Source: Porphyra umbilicalis
Taxonomy: Eukaryota > Rhodophyta > Bangiophyceae > Bangiales > Bangiaceae
Reading direction: 5' to 3'
DNA: 64,000 nucleotides
Assembly: GCA_002049455.2 (NCBI GenBank)
Contig: KV919046.1
Coordinates: 1 to 64,000 of the forward strand
The notes below the pieces were generated by a model. That model did not search any database. It had not been told where the DNA came from and worked only from the letters and a program-made list of their open reading frames with translations. A program made the translations under genes and the position numbers. Position 1 is the stretch's first letter. Each line of letters opens with the position of its first letter. This document shows, piece after piece, positions 1 through 11,011 of the stretch.

Positions 1-2070
1 GGACCGCCGCCTGCAGGCGGGAACGGCGGCGGGCCGCCGGACCAAGGTCAACTCGTGCTGCAAGACGTGGGCGCGCCGCCGGCTCGCGGCTGTCTGTCGC
101 CGCTGACTCATCGTGTGTTGCTACAAGCCGGCGGCAACCCCACCCCTTCCAAGGCCGCCCGCCGCGAAGGCGGTGGCTCGCAGGCGCTGCCGCCAGCCAA
201 CGGGCCGTCTGAAGCTGGCGGGCAGTCGGCATCGCCGGCTGCAGATCAACCGCAAGCCGGCGACACGCAGCCCTCACCCGCCGAATGCCGGCCGCCGGCA
301 GCCACCGTAAACCCCGCGCCCGTCCCGAAGTTGAGACTAGGGGCTTTGGGGGAGGCGTCGGCGGACACGCTGGCGGCGGGCCACAACAAGCCGGCGGGCC
401 ACGACAAGCGGGCGGGCCACGACCAGCCGGCGGGCCACGACCAGCCGGCAGGACACGACCAGCCGGTGGACCAGGACCAGCCGGCAGGCCAGGAAAAGCC
501 AGTGGGCCAGGACAAGGCGGCGGGCCAGGACGAGGCGGTGGGTCAGGACAAGCCGGCGGGCCCAGGACAAGCCGGCGGCAGCGACGGACACGCCGCCGCC
601 GGTGCACGAGTAGTGGACGTTGACGCCTTCGGCTCTGGCGTTGCTGCGCCGACGTACGCACCCCCACCGATGGGGACTAGTCTGGGGTGGACGGATGAGG
701 AGCGTGTGGCGCTGTGCAAGGCGTACCCAAGCACGTCCCTGGACCCCGTCAAGGGGCCGGAACACAGTGGGCCGAAGTTTTGGGCCTCGGTCGTGGCGGC
801 ATGGAAGGGGCTGCTGGCGGGGCGCCCTGGCGTCCGCCGGCGCACTGAGGGCGGCGTGGGGGGGGTGCAGAAGCAGTGGGACAAGATCCGCAAGGGCGTG
901 AACGAGTTTGGCTTTCACTACATGGCGGTCAAGCGCATGGAGCTGACGGGCAACCCAAGTGACGAGGACATGATCAGCGCTGCGATGGCGCGCTGTGGTG
1001 GCGCCAATGTATACGAGGCGATACGCAAGGACCGCACGGCGGACAAAGCCAAGGGCAAGGCGACCAAGCGCAAGGCCGAGAAAGTGCACTGCCCGTGCGT
1101 CCCGTACTGGTGGGTGCTGCGGCACGTCGACACGTTCAGCGGGGCCGCCAAGGCCACCGCAGCCGACGGCGGCGCCGTCGGTGCCGGATCAGCCGGCGGC
1201 TCTCCCGGCAGCCGCTCGACAAGCGATTCTGACGAGGACTGAGAGGACGCAGGTGCTGACGGCTACCGGTCGCGCCCGCGTGTTGCGAAGACCTCCAAGC
1301 GTGACAAGGCGGCGGGCATCCAGGAGTCGCGTATGCTCAAGGCGAGCACCGACGCCCTATCCGCGCTGGCGCAAGCAACGTCGGAGCGCACGACCGCGGC
1401 TTTTTTTAACTCGGCCGAGATGCGCGACACGCCGCAAGGTGTCGCGTTTCGTCGCGCGCATGCTCGCAAGCTGATGGCGGCGGCCGGGTTGGCGCTGTCC
1501 CTGCCGGATACTTTGTCGGAGGCGTCTCCGCCGGCGGCGTCTACAAGACATGCGCCGGCGGCAGGGGAGTCTACACCCTCCACACCTGCGCTAACATCAT
1601 CGTCGACGCCGCGTATGCCGCCGGAGCTGGAGCCGCCGGCTGCCACGGCGGCGGTGCCGGCATCTACGCCGGCGGCGAGCGCCCCTGAGGGGGCGCCGCC
1701 GGCGTCTGCGGTCAAGACAACGACTACGACTGTGTCCTCACCGGCGGCCTCGGCCGCCGGCTCTGGTGCACCTGGGGGTGCGCCGCCGGCGTCTGCCGTC
1801 AAGACGACTACTGCTACTGTGTCCTCACCGGCGGCCTCGCCCGCCGGCTCTGGTGCAGAAAGCCGTGGCCGGCGGTCGCTGTCGACAAAGCAGGCCAAGG
1901 CAGCGGCGGCTCTTGCCGCTGGGTCCAAGACACTCGACGATGAGAACGATGGCATTTATGTGGTGGCTGTTTTTCCTGTGCGCGACGATGGCGTGGACCG
2001 TTCGGAGGACCGGCAAAACGCTGAGGGGGACGACTCGAGTGATGTCGATAGCAACGCGGAGTACCAGTAG
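1..2070 (+). pseudogene. Harbinger-type transposon ORF1 (Myb/SANT-like DNA-binding protein), 5'-partial, one in-frame TGA
   Basis: The frame is open from the left edge, stops at a TGA (1240-1242), and continues open in the same frame to TAG at 2070, so it reads as one ORF of about 690 codons broken once. A trihelix/Myb-like block follows the internal ATG at 670 (SLGWTDEERVALCKAYPS, then a KQWDKIRKGVNEFG stretch). A Lys-rich segment and an EAxxKD-type region follow, as in the ORF1 proteins that accompany PIF/Harbinger transposases and bring them to terminal repeats. The part after the TGA carries an Ala-rich segment (MLKASTDALSALAQATSERT) typical of the ORF1 tail. It faces the transposase at 2482-4446 tail to tail. 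The true start may lie left of the window. Whether the TGA is a mutation, an error or read through cannot be decided here; mutation is most likely. Confidence 0.7.
375..572 (+). repeat. 18-bp coding minisatellite, about 11 units
   Basis: Consecutive 18-bp units of the type GGCGGGCCACGACCAGCC encode a six-residue repeat (AGHDQP, drifting to AGQDKP) inside the N-terminal part of the transposon ORF1. Units are near identical on the left and diverge to the right. The period keeps the frame. Confidence 0.85.
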
Positions 2071-2481
2071 TGTGTTAGAGTGCGTATTGGACAGTGACTT
2101 CAATGGTTTTTTTTCCCCCGTTGGGCAGGTGATTTTTTCTACATACTTTGTCTTTACGTCCGACAGAGAGTATCCCTCTCGCGTCGGTCCCGGGTAGCTT
2201 ATCACACCAGCAGCGGCAGAGATCTGCGCGAAGCCCGCACCGCTGCTCGCCGTCACACCGACTTTGAGCCGATGCTGAGCTGCCGTGCTGTGCCTTTCGC
2301 ACGACGCCGCCGTCGGCGCGTCAGTAACAACTGTGCGTGCGTCGCGGCAGCGGCCTTTGGGCAAGTCTTCCTCTCAAAAGGAAGACAAGGCAGGCTCCAC
2401 GAAACACGCTCACGAAGACACACAGAGGTAAGGGAAAAAAATTCCGCGAGGCGGGAAAAAAAACCATTTGTTCGACTCTGG
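2071..2481. other. Spacer between convergent transposon genes
   Basis: This is the 3' junction of the two convergent ORFs. It holds a small perfect hairpin at 2365-2386 (GTCTTCCT and AGGAAGAC around a 6-nt loop) and A-rich runs at 2436-2463, which could serve 3'-end formation on either strand. No gene is seen. Confidence 0.4.
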
Positions 2482-4446
2482 TTAAAGGTACGGCTCCAAA
2501 ATCGTGGCTCTGGCCGCCCATACGTCCTCCACCAGGTCATGCCTCAGCTTTAGGTGCTCCTCCTCGCTCCTTGTCTCTGCCCAAGCGCCTAGCGCTTGCC
2601 CGAAAGTGCCTGCAGGTAGCCAGGCTACGTGCGCAATGGCAGGCGCAATGGCTGGGGGGGGATCAGCGCCCCCCAAAAGGCCGTCTCCATCGACCTGCAT
2701 CTCCGCAGCACCACCGCTGACCGCCTCACCACCGCCGGCGGCAGCGCCCGCCGCCGCAACTCCCCCAGCACCCCTCCCCGCAGCCAAATCGCCGCCAACG
2801 GATGCATCACCGCCGGCGGCGGCCGCTCCTCCATTGCCGCGGCCGGCGTTTCCGGCGGCGCCGCCGTGCCCACCTGCAGGCCCTGCCGCCCCGCCGCCGC
2901 CGGGCGCCTGACCTCCGGCCGCAGCGGCCGCCGCCACAACTCCCCCAGCACACCCCCCCGCAACCAAATCGCCGCCTGCGGATGCATCACCGCCGGCGGC
3001 GGCCGCTCCTCCATTACCGCCGCCGGTGTCCCCGGCGGCGCCGCCGTGCGCACCCGTATCGCCCGCCGCCCCGCCGCCGCTGGCCGCTTGACCGCCGGCG
3101 GCAGCGGCCGCCGCCGCAACTCCCTCAGCACTCCCTTCCGCAACTACATCGCCGCCGGTGGATGCATCATCGCCGGCGGCGGCCGCTCCTCCATTGCCGC
3201 CGCCGGCGTTGCCGGCGGCGCCGCCGTGCCCACCGGCGGGCCCCGCCGCCCCGCCGCCGCCGGCCGCCTGACCGCCGGCGGCCATACGGGTGCGGGACAC
3301 ATACCCGTCGCGTCGCTTCTCGGTGACCATGTTGTGCAGGATGGCAACCGCTTTAGTGACGGTGACCATCTGTTCAACGGTGGAGAGCTTGGCAGGGTGC
3401 AAAGCCACATGAAAACGTGCCGTAAGCACGGCATACAGCCGTTCGACATCTTTACGCAGAGCTTCTTGAAGTCGGTTAAATGTATGCTCTACTTCTGTCG
3501 TGGGGTCAGGAAACGGCGAGACGAACAACGCAAACCCAGGATAAATACCATCCACAAGATAATACAGGAGCGTGCGGGTCGTGCCGTTAGCAGTGTAAGA
3601 AAATGTACGGGGCGGCCATTCTCCGTTTGTAACGGATAAATACAGAGGGGAAACATGCATAACGGTGAGGTCGTTGTGAGATCCAGGACACCCCACAGAT
3701 AAATGCCAAATCCAGAGGTCCTCATCACAAGCCGTCTCCATCACCACGGATCGCTTCCCGTGGCGATTCTGGTACATGCCAGCGAACGCCTTGGGGCAAT
3801 TGCGCCACTCCCAGTGGCTGCAGTCTAGAGAGCCCATGCACCCGGGCATCCCGCGCTCAGCATTGCGCGTCAGAATGCGCTGCAGTTCTTCAGGGGTGGG
3901 GGGACGCACATATGACGGTCTAAACTCATCCACAATAAAGCGCATCAACCCTCGCACCGACATAGCAATAGTTGAAGCGGCCAGTCGCACGTATCCATCA
4001 GTCCTGTCCGGCGCCTCCCCATACGCAATGACTCGGAAAGCCGCAACCACCTTTTGCAAGGGTTGAGCCTGGAGCTGGCCAGTCGCATTGATGCGCTGCG
4101 CAAAAGAAGGTCGGTGCTTCACGGCATTGTATATATGAAGAAACACGCTGCGCGGCACGCGGAACCGACGCTCAAAGTCACCCTCGTTGTAGACAGGCGG
4201 CTCCCCATTGAGACCAAAATAACCTCTCAGAATAGCACGCCAACCTGAGCGGAAGTTACGCCGGTTATTCGGCCGACGGCCCGGCACAGATCCAACATAA
4301 CGCGGCCGCCGGTGCACCCGAGACCCATTGGCACGCTTCCGCCAATTACGCAATGCGTGTAGGTGTTCCGCAACCGCCGAAGCACTTTGTAGGTCCTCCA
4401 TATCCTCCAGCATCGCGTCAGCGGACGAATTAAAAGGGTCTTCCAT
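2482..4446 (-). CDS. PIF/Harbinger-type transposase (DDE superfamily), apparently intact
   Basis: The ORF is open from a GTG at 4560; I take the first ATG at 4446 (MEDPFNSSADAM), giving 654 residues. The RNase-H-like DDE catalytic motifs are all present, numbered from that ATG: D208 in GSLDCSHWEW, D259 in GSHNDLTVM, an accessory D299 in YYLVDGIYP, and E335 in KDVERLYAVL. An upstream helix-turn-helix-like region (RFRVPRSVFLHIYNAVK) matches the family. The core ends near residue 385, and the C-terminal third is an unusual Gly/Ala-rich extension of three repeats followed by an acidic-hydrophobic tail (EEEHLKLRHDLVEDVW). No stop or frameshift interrupts it, so this may be the active copy in the window. 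It would cut and paste a Harbinger element together with ORF1. Confidence 0.9.
   Translation of the reverse strand: MEDPFNSSADAMLEDMEDLQSASAVAEHLHALRNWRKRANGSRVHRRPRYVGSVPGRRPNNRRNFRSGWRAILRGYFGLNGEPPVYNEGDFERRFRVPRSVFLHIYNAVKHRPSFAQRINATGQLQAQPLQKVVAAFRVIAYGEAPDRTDGYVRLAASTIAMSVRGLMRFIVDEFRPSYVRPPTPEELQRILTRNAERGMPGCMGSLDCSHWEWRNCPKAFAGMYQNRHGKRSVVMETACDEDLWIWHLSVGCPGSHNDLTVMHVSPLYLSVTNGEWPPRTFSYTANGTTRTLLYYLVDGIYPGFALFVSPFPDPTTEVEHTFNRLQEALRKDVERLYAVLTARFHVALHPAKLSTVEQMVTVTKAVAILHNMVTEKRRDGYVSRTRMAAGGQAAGGGGAAGPAGGHGGAAGNAGGGNGGAAAAGDDASTGGDVVAEGSAEGVAAAAAAAGGQAASGGGAAGDTGAHGGAAGDTGGGNGGAAAAGGDASAGGDLVAGGCAGGVVAAAAAAGGQAPGGGGAAGPAGGHGGAAGNAGRGNGGAAAAGGDASVGGDLAAGRGAGGVAAAGAAAGGGEAVSGGAAEMQVDGDGLLGGADPPPAIAPAIAHVAWLPAGTFGQALGAWAETRSEEEHLKLRHDLVEDVWAARATILEPYL
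2700..3285 (-). repeat. 180-bp tandem repeat, about three copies, in the transposase tail
   Basis: The landmark GGATGCATCACCGCCGGCGG recurs at about 2799, 2979 and 3159 (last copy with one change), exactly 180 bp apart. Each unit encodes about 60 residues of Gly/Ala-rich sequence (for example GGHGGAAGNAGGGNGGAAAAG). The period preserves the frame. This extends the protein beyond the usual transposase length. Confidence 0.85.
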
Positions 4447-7385
4447 CGCGCGAAGAAGACGGTCGCCACAACGGTGGCGGCGGATGGCCGTTGACGACAA
4501 CGGCGCCGCGCTGACGGTGCCACCTGCACTCGGATCTCCCCAGCGCCCGATAGAGAACACACGGCACGGACAGAACAGATTTCCTTTCGCCCGCCCCCCA
4601 GTCGGACACCTTCAATGCCCCCCGCTGGAGCCCCGAATCGGTCGCATCCCGGGGTGGAGGCGCGGTCGCCTGTGGTCGCGTGCTCGATGCGACGGTCCGT
4701 AGCAGTCGCGATACCGTTGCAAACGGTCAGCGCTCGAACGCTCTCTCGCGACACAAAGTGCCTGGTTTGTCAATCACGTTTTCTAAAAAGCCGGATGCCA
4801 CGACACAAGCATTTCGAACGGCGGCCAAAGCAGCGCCAGCCAATGAGAGAGCTGAACAAGATGGGGAGGAGAGCTCCGACTCCCCAAATCGTGCTGAGAA
4901 TGGGGGACAAGGGCCTCACCCCCCATTTTCTGCCCGCTGAATGTGTGTGTTCTTATATGATTCAGATCAACTAGATTCGGGTTTTCTCTTGTCGATTTTG
5001 GGTGCCCGACGTTGCTGTGGAGCCGTCCCCAACCCCAAGAGCCTGAACGGAGCCACGTGGAGCATTTGGGTGACCCGTGTCTGACACGTATACACATTCG
5101 GACTTGGGGAAGATGTCGTTGGGTGTGGTCTCAGGCGTGCATCGCCTACCCCGCCACCCAAAAATGGGCGTGATGCACGACCCTATCGTGGGGTGATCGA
5201 CCCGCCGGGTCGGCACAGTAGGCTGCCCACGCCCAGTTATGGTCGTTGCGGCAAAAGCTGGAGAGGCCCCAGTCGAGCCGATAGATGTCTGGACCAATCA
5301 AACGCAGAAAAGCGCCTCTTTGTTAGGCCTGGACTCTCCACTTTTTGGCGCGACGACAATAAGCGGGGACATTAGGATCTGGACACGTTTCTTCATTACA
5401 GTGGACACGTACTGCTTCTTGGCTTTCCACCGACTTCTTGCGCCGTCTGCGCCTCGCCGGTGATTTCTGTCTATGAACCCCCCGCCTAGCGTGACAGCGA
5501 GTTCAGGGGGCTTCTACGGAAACATGTACATATACCATATGGTCTAAGTCGGTTCTGCGGGGCCTGTTTGTCCCAGAGCCGTGGCGTCGGCATCGTCGCT
5601 GCGTCGCCCACCACTGTGCCCCCTACGGTACGCGCATCTATGGCAAAGAAGCAACAAAAAAGCATCATTCGTTTTCTTTGGTCTTGACGGCATATGCGAG
5701 AGTGACCCGCAGGGCACATTTGTATGTGGAAAGAAGTCCGTCGATGACACCTACTTTTTTCGGTATGGTCGCTGGGACTTTCTGGTCGCATTGCATGCTA
5801 TCTTGATGTGTGGCTTCGGACGGTGAATCGGTTTCCGCCACACTGTGGTCTTTATTCTCTTGGAAGGACCATGCCTATGTGCGCAAAGGGTGTCACTGAC
5901 CCAATTTGCTCCAAATCGGGGCAGCAGAGGCATGGGCGGCGCGACGAGAGGACTGGCTCTTGAAAAACACAGTTTTTTTTTCGCCCACATTTTCGCTGGC
6001 TGGGGCAGGAGGCCTGTGCAACGCTGATTTGATCTCATGGACTGCGCGGGCTCGTCAATGCGCGCAACACGCCCCAGTCTTCTCAACTTGGGGTCCTGAT
6101 TCTGGGCGTGACTCTGGCACTTCCTGACAATTTCGTGAGGGGTGGCCCAGTCCCAGACCCTGTGAGACGGCCTTGTGTGAGACAGCTGTTAATTCTTGAG
6201 ACACGGCTGGCGAAAGTAGAGGATCATCCTCACACGTACAGTATGCACGTAAATCGCGTTTGTCTGACACTGAGCATCCAAGCCAATGGATGACCGAGAA
6301 TCCCAATGTCCGCTTTCTTGGGATCTTAACTGGGCGTGTGCCTCGTCGCTACTGCAGCTCAGCTGAGAAGCGTTTCAATCCCCTCAGACCGCTCTCGAGG
6401 ATCTGTGGCGAACGCCGTCTCGTGGCGACGAAGACCATGGTTGGCGCTGGGCGACGTCTTCTGACGTTGGAAGTAGGCGGCTCTCCAGGACCATTCCGCA
6501 ACTCACGTTCGGATGTCTTCGCGACGCAATTAAATCGGAGTCGACGGATGGTGCGTCAGACTTGGTCATGCACCGCATCTGATGCGCTCGACTAGTTCAA
6601 TTCCACCCCCGCTACACCTCTGAAACGGCAATACAGCTCAGCTGCATGCTGTAAGAAATCGAGGCTTCCAAGAACACACGCCGCCGCCGCACCACCACTC
6701 GCTTCCTCCGATGCGGCTTCTCGAAGGCTCCAAGCCGAGCCCCAGTGACAGCATTCCAAGCCATCTATTCCCGCCACACCCCTGGGCCACTGTTCACGGC
6801 GGGTGCCGCCGGCCGTCTCGTCGGCCACCGGCGGAAATGGACGGCCGCCGAACGTCTGCGTCTGCGGGGGTGCCTTGCCTCTGGGAGCCTTTTCTCCGAC
6901 CCCTCTGTCCCGCCAGCCGCCGGGGGGGTCCGAATCAGACCCGCCAGCGCGGCGCCCCGTGGGCCAGTCCCGTGCTCGTTACCGGCCCTTCACAGGCAGC
7001 GAGTGTTGCCTTTTCAGCCTCCCTCGTGCTGGATGCTTGCCCGCCTACGCGCCGACGACACGCAGTCCGAGGTCGGTAGCGTGGTTTGGGACGGGCGGGG
7101 TCCGGTGTTTGAGGTGGTGGCTGCGGTGCACAGTGTTTCTGGACGTCGTTGGTGGGTGTGACCTTCTTGCCCTTCGCCGCCTCGGCGGCTCGGTGACTGT
7201 TTGGCTTCCGTTGGTGTTGCTCAAGGCATTCCCGGTGTCAGTGAGTCGACAGGCTTTGCCGACCGTGCACCTTCAACGCCGAGCTTCTCTCTGCTCAACC
7301 CGCTCCGTGCTTGCTTGTAGTTGCGCTCCGTCAGTCTCCGGCGCCGCGGCACGCTCCACCCGTTGCGCTTCTCCTGCCGGCCACC
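4447..7385. other. Gene-poor stretch between transposon 1 and the DnaJ gene
   Basis: Base composition is more mixed than in the host genes and all open frames are short (under about 140 codons) with no recognisable product. The left part probably holds the 5' flank of the transposase and the transposon end. The last 600 bp are C-rich and likely the promoter and leader of the DnaJ gene; no TATA box or other site could be assigned with confidence. Confidence 0.4.
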
Positions 7386-8681
7386 ATGTTTGGCGGATTC
7401 CCCGGGATGGGCGGCATGCCTGGTGGTATGCCTGGCATGGGCGGTATGCCGGGTATGCGCCGCGGCCCTGCTGCGGACACCATGAAGCTGTACACAACGC
7501 TGGGGGTCGGCAAGGATGCGGACGCGGCGCAGCTAAAGAAGGCTTACCGGAAGCTGAGCCTGCGGTACCACCCCGACAAGCCGGGTGGTGACGAGGAGAA
7601 GTTCAAGGAGATTACCCACGCGTTCGAGGTGCTTAGCGATGAGGAGAAGCGCAACATCTATGACGATTATGGGGAGGAGGGCTTGTCCCAGCACCAGAGC
7701 GGCGGCGGCGGCGGCATGGACCCAACCGACGTGTTTGCGGCCATGTTTGGCGGCGGCGGCGGGCGGTCGCGGGGACCCCGGAAAGGGGAAGACGTTGTGC
7801 ACCGGCTGAGCGTCTCCCTCAACGACTTGTACAATGGGCGGACGTCCAAGCTCGCCATTGTGCGTAACCGGGTGTGCAGCTATTGCAACGGCTGCGGCGC
7901 CAAGGACCCCAAGCTCGTCGCCACGTGCCGCAGCTGCAATGGTGAGGGCGTCAAGATCCATCACATGCAGATTGCCCCTGGCATGGTGCAGCGCGTGCAA
8001 GCCGAGTGCAACGTGTGTGGTGGCGTCGGCAACACCATTGCGCACAAAGACAAGTGCAACAAGTGTGGCGGCGACAAGGTGGTCAAAGACCGCAAGGTTC
8101 TTGAGGTTCACATCGCCCCGGGTATGCAGAGCGGTCAGAAAATCACCTTCACCGGGGAGGCCAATGACAACCCTGGCCTCGTCCCTGGCGACGTGGTTGT
8201 CATCCTGGAGCAGACTGAGCACCCGTTGTTTGTCCGCAAGGGCGCCAACCTCATCATGGTGAAGGACATTTCGCTGGTGGACGCTCTCTGTGGTGTCTCC
8301 TTCACCGTGCAGCAGCTGGACGGCCGTTTCCTGCACATCCAATCGTCGCCCGGATCAACCATCAAGCCGGACTCGATCAAGTCGGTGCCCAACGAGGGCA
8401 TGCCGACATGGAAGCGGCCGTACGATAAGGGCTTCCTCTTTGTTCGTTTCAAGGTCGCCTTCCCGACGGCCATCAACGCCCAGCAGGCCCACGCGTTGGT
8501 GTCGGTGCTCGGACCACGGACGCCGCCCGTCGCGCCGCCTGAGGGCTTTGAGGTCGAGGAATGCCCGCTGTTGGACTTCAGCGAGGAGCACGCGCGCCAA
8601 ACGCAGAATGGCGGCGGGGAGGCCTACGACGAGGACGACAGCGAGGACGGCCGGCCGAGGGTACAATGTGCGCAGCAGTAG
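7386..8681 (+). CDS. Type I (class A) DnaJ/Hsp40 co-chaperone with C-terminal prenylation motif
   Basis: Intronless, 431 residues, starting at an ATG in ideal Kozak context (GCCACCATG). It stimulates Hsp70 ATPase and delivers unfolded clients, as Ydj1/DNAJA proteins do in the cytosol. The order is: an odd N-terminal Met/Gly repeat ([16 protein letters not shown], residues 5-24), a J domain from about 33 to 98 with HPD at 62-64, a short Gly-rich linker, a zinc finger with four CxxC motifs (C164/C167, C181/C184, C208/C211, C224/C227), two client-binding beta domains, and an acidic tail ending CAQQ. That end fits the CaaX-type farnesylation signal of Ydj1 and DNAJA1/2, so membrane association is likely. 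The Met/Gly stretch before the J domain is not usual in this class, where the J domain normally begins within the first ten residues. Confidence 0.95.
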   Translation: MFGGFPGMGGMPGGMPGMGGMPGMRRGPAADTMKLYTTLGVGKDADAAQLKKAYRKLSLRYHPDKPGGDEEKFKEITHAFEVLSDEEKRNIYDDYGEEGLSQHQSGGGGGMDPTDVFAAMFGGGGGRSRGPRKGEDVVHRLSVSLNDLYNGRTSKLAIVRNRVCSYCNGCGAKDPKLVATCRSCNGEGVKIHHMQIAPGMVQRVQAECNVCGGVGNTIAHKDKCNKCGGDKVVKDRKVLEVHIAPGMQSGQKITFTGEANDNPGLVPGDVVVILEQTEHPLFVRKGANLIMVKDISLVDALCGVSFTVQQLDGRFLHIQSSPGSTIKPDSIKSVPNEGMPTWKRPYDKGFLFVRFKVAFPTAINAQQAHALVSVLGPRTPPVAPPEGFEVEECPLLDFSEEHARQTQNGGGEAYDEDDSEDGRPRVQCAQQ

Positions 8682-9323
8682 GAGCGGAGCGTGCGCGCCG
8701 CGTGTTGCGTTGGTCGTCGAGTGCCCATGCCGTCTTCACTTGTTCCCCTTTTTTGTCTGGTTCATGTGCAGGATGTGGATCAATCTGTAGCATATAGTGC
8801 GTCCCACGAAGAAGAACAGGTCGTCATCTCTCGGCCGACACGTCACCGTTCAGGTTGCTCTGCACCAGGTCGTACCAAGGGCAAACCATAGCGTCTGAAG
8901 CGCGTGTTTACCTGTCTTGCACTTACGATATTGCTGTTCGGCTTGCCAGCGCAGTCCCTTGTGCACGCTTTTGCCAATCACAAGAAAACCTGGGTCCTGG
9001 AGCAGCTTCTGCTGACTACACAAACCCGGAGAGCATGGTGCCCAAACGCGCGTTACCCCTTGGGGCGCACTCGGTGAGACTCGGTGGACATTGAGACAAG
9101 GCCATCCCTGCCCGTCCGCCACAGCTACAGGCAACCCATGGACGAGGCCCGAGGCGAACGTATCACGGTCGCCAAACGGCGAAGGTAGCGTGCACTGGAC
9201 GCCGCAACACCTCTTTGCAAATGATAGCTGGCACGGCATGAGCCCACGGCAACAACACAGAACCTCCACGAACGACACAAAAATAAACACCGCAACGGTC
9301 GCCCCGATCGGGGCACACACGAC
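8682..9323. other. Intergenic, convergent DnaJ and FUN14 gene ends
   Basis: This holds the two 3' flanks. Open frames here are short and unrelated to known products. Nothing else is seen. Confidence 0.5.
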
Positions 9324-10148
9324 TCACTTGCTGAGGCGCAGCCCAATATACACACCTCCTGCGATACCAAACGAGCTCAAACCGCGTCGCGATCCAAGTG
9401 ACCGACGAGGGGGTCAACGGGGAACACGGCAGATGTCAGTCGCGCATTCGATACGACGTCGACAGGGGTCCACGAGCCTGCTCCAGCAAAAGCCTCTACC
9501 CTCATGCGCCACGCGACACATTCACGCGCCCAAGACGACACACGTACCCGTGAACGCGCTGGCAAACGGCATCTTGTACGCGAGCAGCCCAATGGAGCTC
9601 CGGAAGCGGCTGCCATCCAGTGCCGGGCTCAAATCCTTGGCCATTTTGTCCCACCCCACGTGTGCCCAGCCGCGGTGAGACATGTATTGCAGGACAAGCA
9701 CCTCCCCGCCGACAACGACCATCAGCAGCCGCCCGAGCTTCCGCAGACAAAAGCCCGTCGCGATGCCGAGCGCGCAGCCAAAGGACACTTGCTCCCCAAT
9801 GGGCCCCCAAAACGACTTCTGGACCTCCGTATTCAACTCCACCGTCGGCTTGTACGCCGCGCCCGTGGGGGGGGGGTAGGGGTAGGCCGGGTCCGTGCCG
9901 ACGACCGCCGCGTCGGCGACCGCGGCGGGAGCACCACCGCCGGCGGCGGCACCCGCCGTGGCCGCCGCCAAGCCCGTGCCGTAGCGGACCGCCACCGTTC
10001 GTCCACCAGTGGCCGAACGGGTGGAGGAGGGCATCGGCGGGGTGACGGTGCGGAGCATGGCGCGGAAGATGATGCCCGCGCGGGTGGCCACGCCGGCCGC
10101 GGCACCAATGCCGGCTGCCGCCGGCGGCGACATGCTCATCGCCGTCAT
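9324..10148 (-). CDS. FUN14-domain membrane protein (FUNDC1-like), two exons
   Basis: Exon 1 runs 10148-9548 and exon 2 9358-9324, with a 189-nt intron (donor GTACGTG, acceptor CAG); the join gives 211 residues ending GGVYIGLRLSK. The FUN14 core is about residues 120-211: FGCALGIATGFCLRKLGRLL, then a GGEVLVLQYMSHRG hairpin and the conserved WAHVGWDKMAKD segment, with a last hydrophobic helix split by the intron. The family sits in the mitochondrial outer membrane and in animals FUNDC1 is a mitophagy receptor; plant and algal members are also organellar. The first 78 residues lack any acidic residue and have six Arg, which resembles an organelle presequence. No clear LC3-interaction motif is seen near the N-terminus, so the animal receptor role should not be assumed. 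Confidence 0.85.
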
Positions 10149-11011
10149 GACGAAGCGATTAGGCAACGGCACTAACGGGGGTAGATTCTGTCGGCGCAAG
10201 GGGGGGGGGAAGGAAGGGGCGACACTTACGAAGTGGCACGAGCGCGACGGGGGTTGGACCACAGGCGACCGCCGACAAGTGGGTGACGACGTCCCGTATG
10301 GATCGGCCACCCAGCGCCAATTCGTACGCAAGGCATGGCTGGGACTTTGGGAGGCCAATTTCTTTGTTTTGCATGCACGTCAACCGTGCCTGCTGCATCA
10401 GGAGCTCAAGCAGGATGCATCATTGACGAAGCGCTTGGCTGCGTTCTTGGTCCGTACATTGACCGACACCATTGCTACCACCTCTGGCAGATTCGCAGCA
10501 ACGCGGCTGCATGCTCCCCGCTCCCTTGGCCTTTTATCCGCACGCCCAACCCCCGCCACTTCTGCTGCATCACGCATGGCTGGGCTTGGAGCTCTCGCCC
10601 ATGGTTTCTCGGTGGAACCCCTGCTTGGGGCAATCAAAGATCCCCCTCAAAGTCCGGGGCGACGACGGTGGCAGGGTCTCCAACCGTGCGCCGGTGACGC
10701 GGGCGATGACTGCTGACGCAGGGGCGCCGCGGGCATCGTCCCCCGCCTCCCTCCGCGGCCGCCGTCGCGGGTGCCACCGTCGCCGCCGCTGCTGCCGCCA
10801 CAGCGTTGGCGGCCGGCTATGGCCTGCCCCCCATGCCGACAAAGCGGACCGAGGTGGTCGCCAGCCACCTGACAGGCGAGGGCCTCGGCTTGATTCAGTC
10901 AACGTCCCGGCAAATACTGTAGCCACAAACAGCCTTCAAACGGCCCACGGCCCACCAGCAAAAACACTCACCTGTCGCAGAACAAGGATCACCCCGCGGG
11001 GCCCCCCGCCC
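10149..11011. other. Intergenic between cyclin and FUN14 genes
   Basis: It should contain the FUN14 promoter and the 3' flank of the cyclin-like gene. It has a 9-nt G run near 10201. No coding signal could be supported. Confidence 0.4.

Larger units (their letters stand above)
1..4446. mobile_element. Harbinger-like element 1 (ORF1 + transposase, convergent)
   Basis: The two-gene content, Myb-like ORF1 on + and DDE transposase on -, defines a PIF/Harbinger-type element. I could not find a matching terminal inverted repeat or the 3-bp target duplication; the left end is probably outside the window and the right end lies somewhere after 4446. Confidence 0.7.

Noticed and set aside
1240..1242. 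Selenocysteine or programmed readthrough at the transposon TGA codons
   Set aside because: No Cys-like context, no recognisable SECIS hairpin, and related elements show other lesions; mutational decay is simpler.
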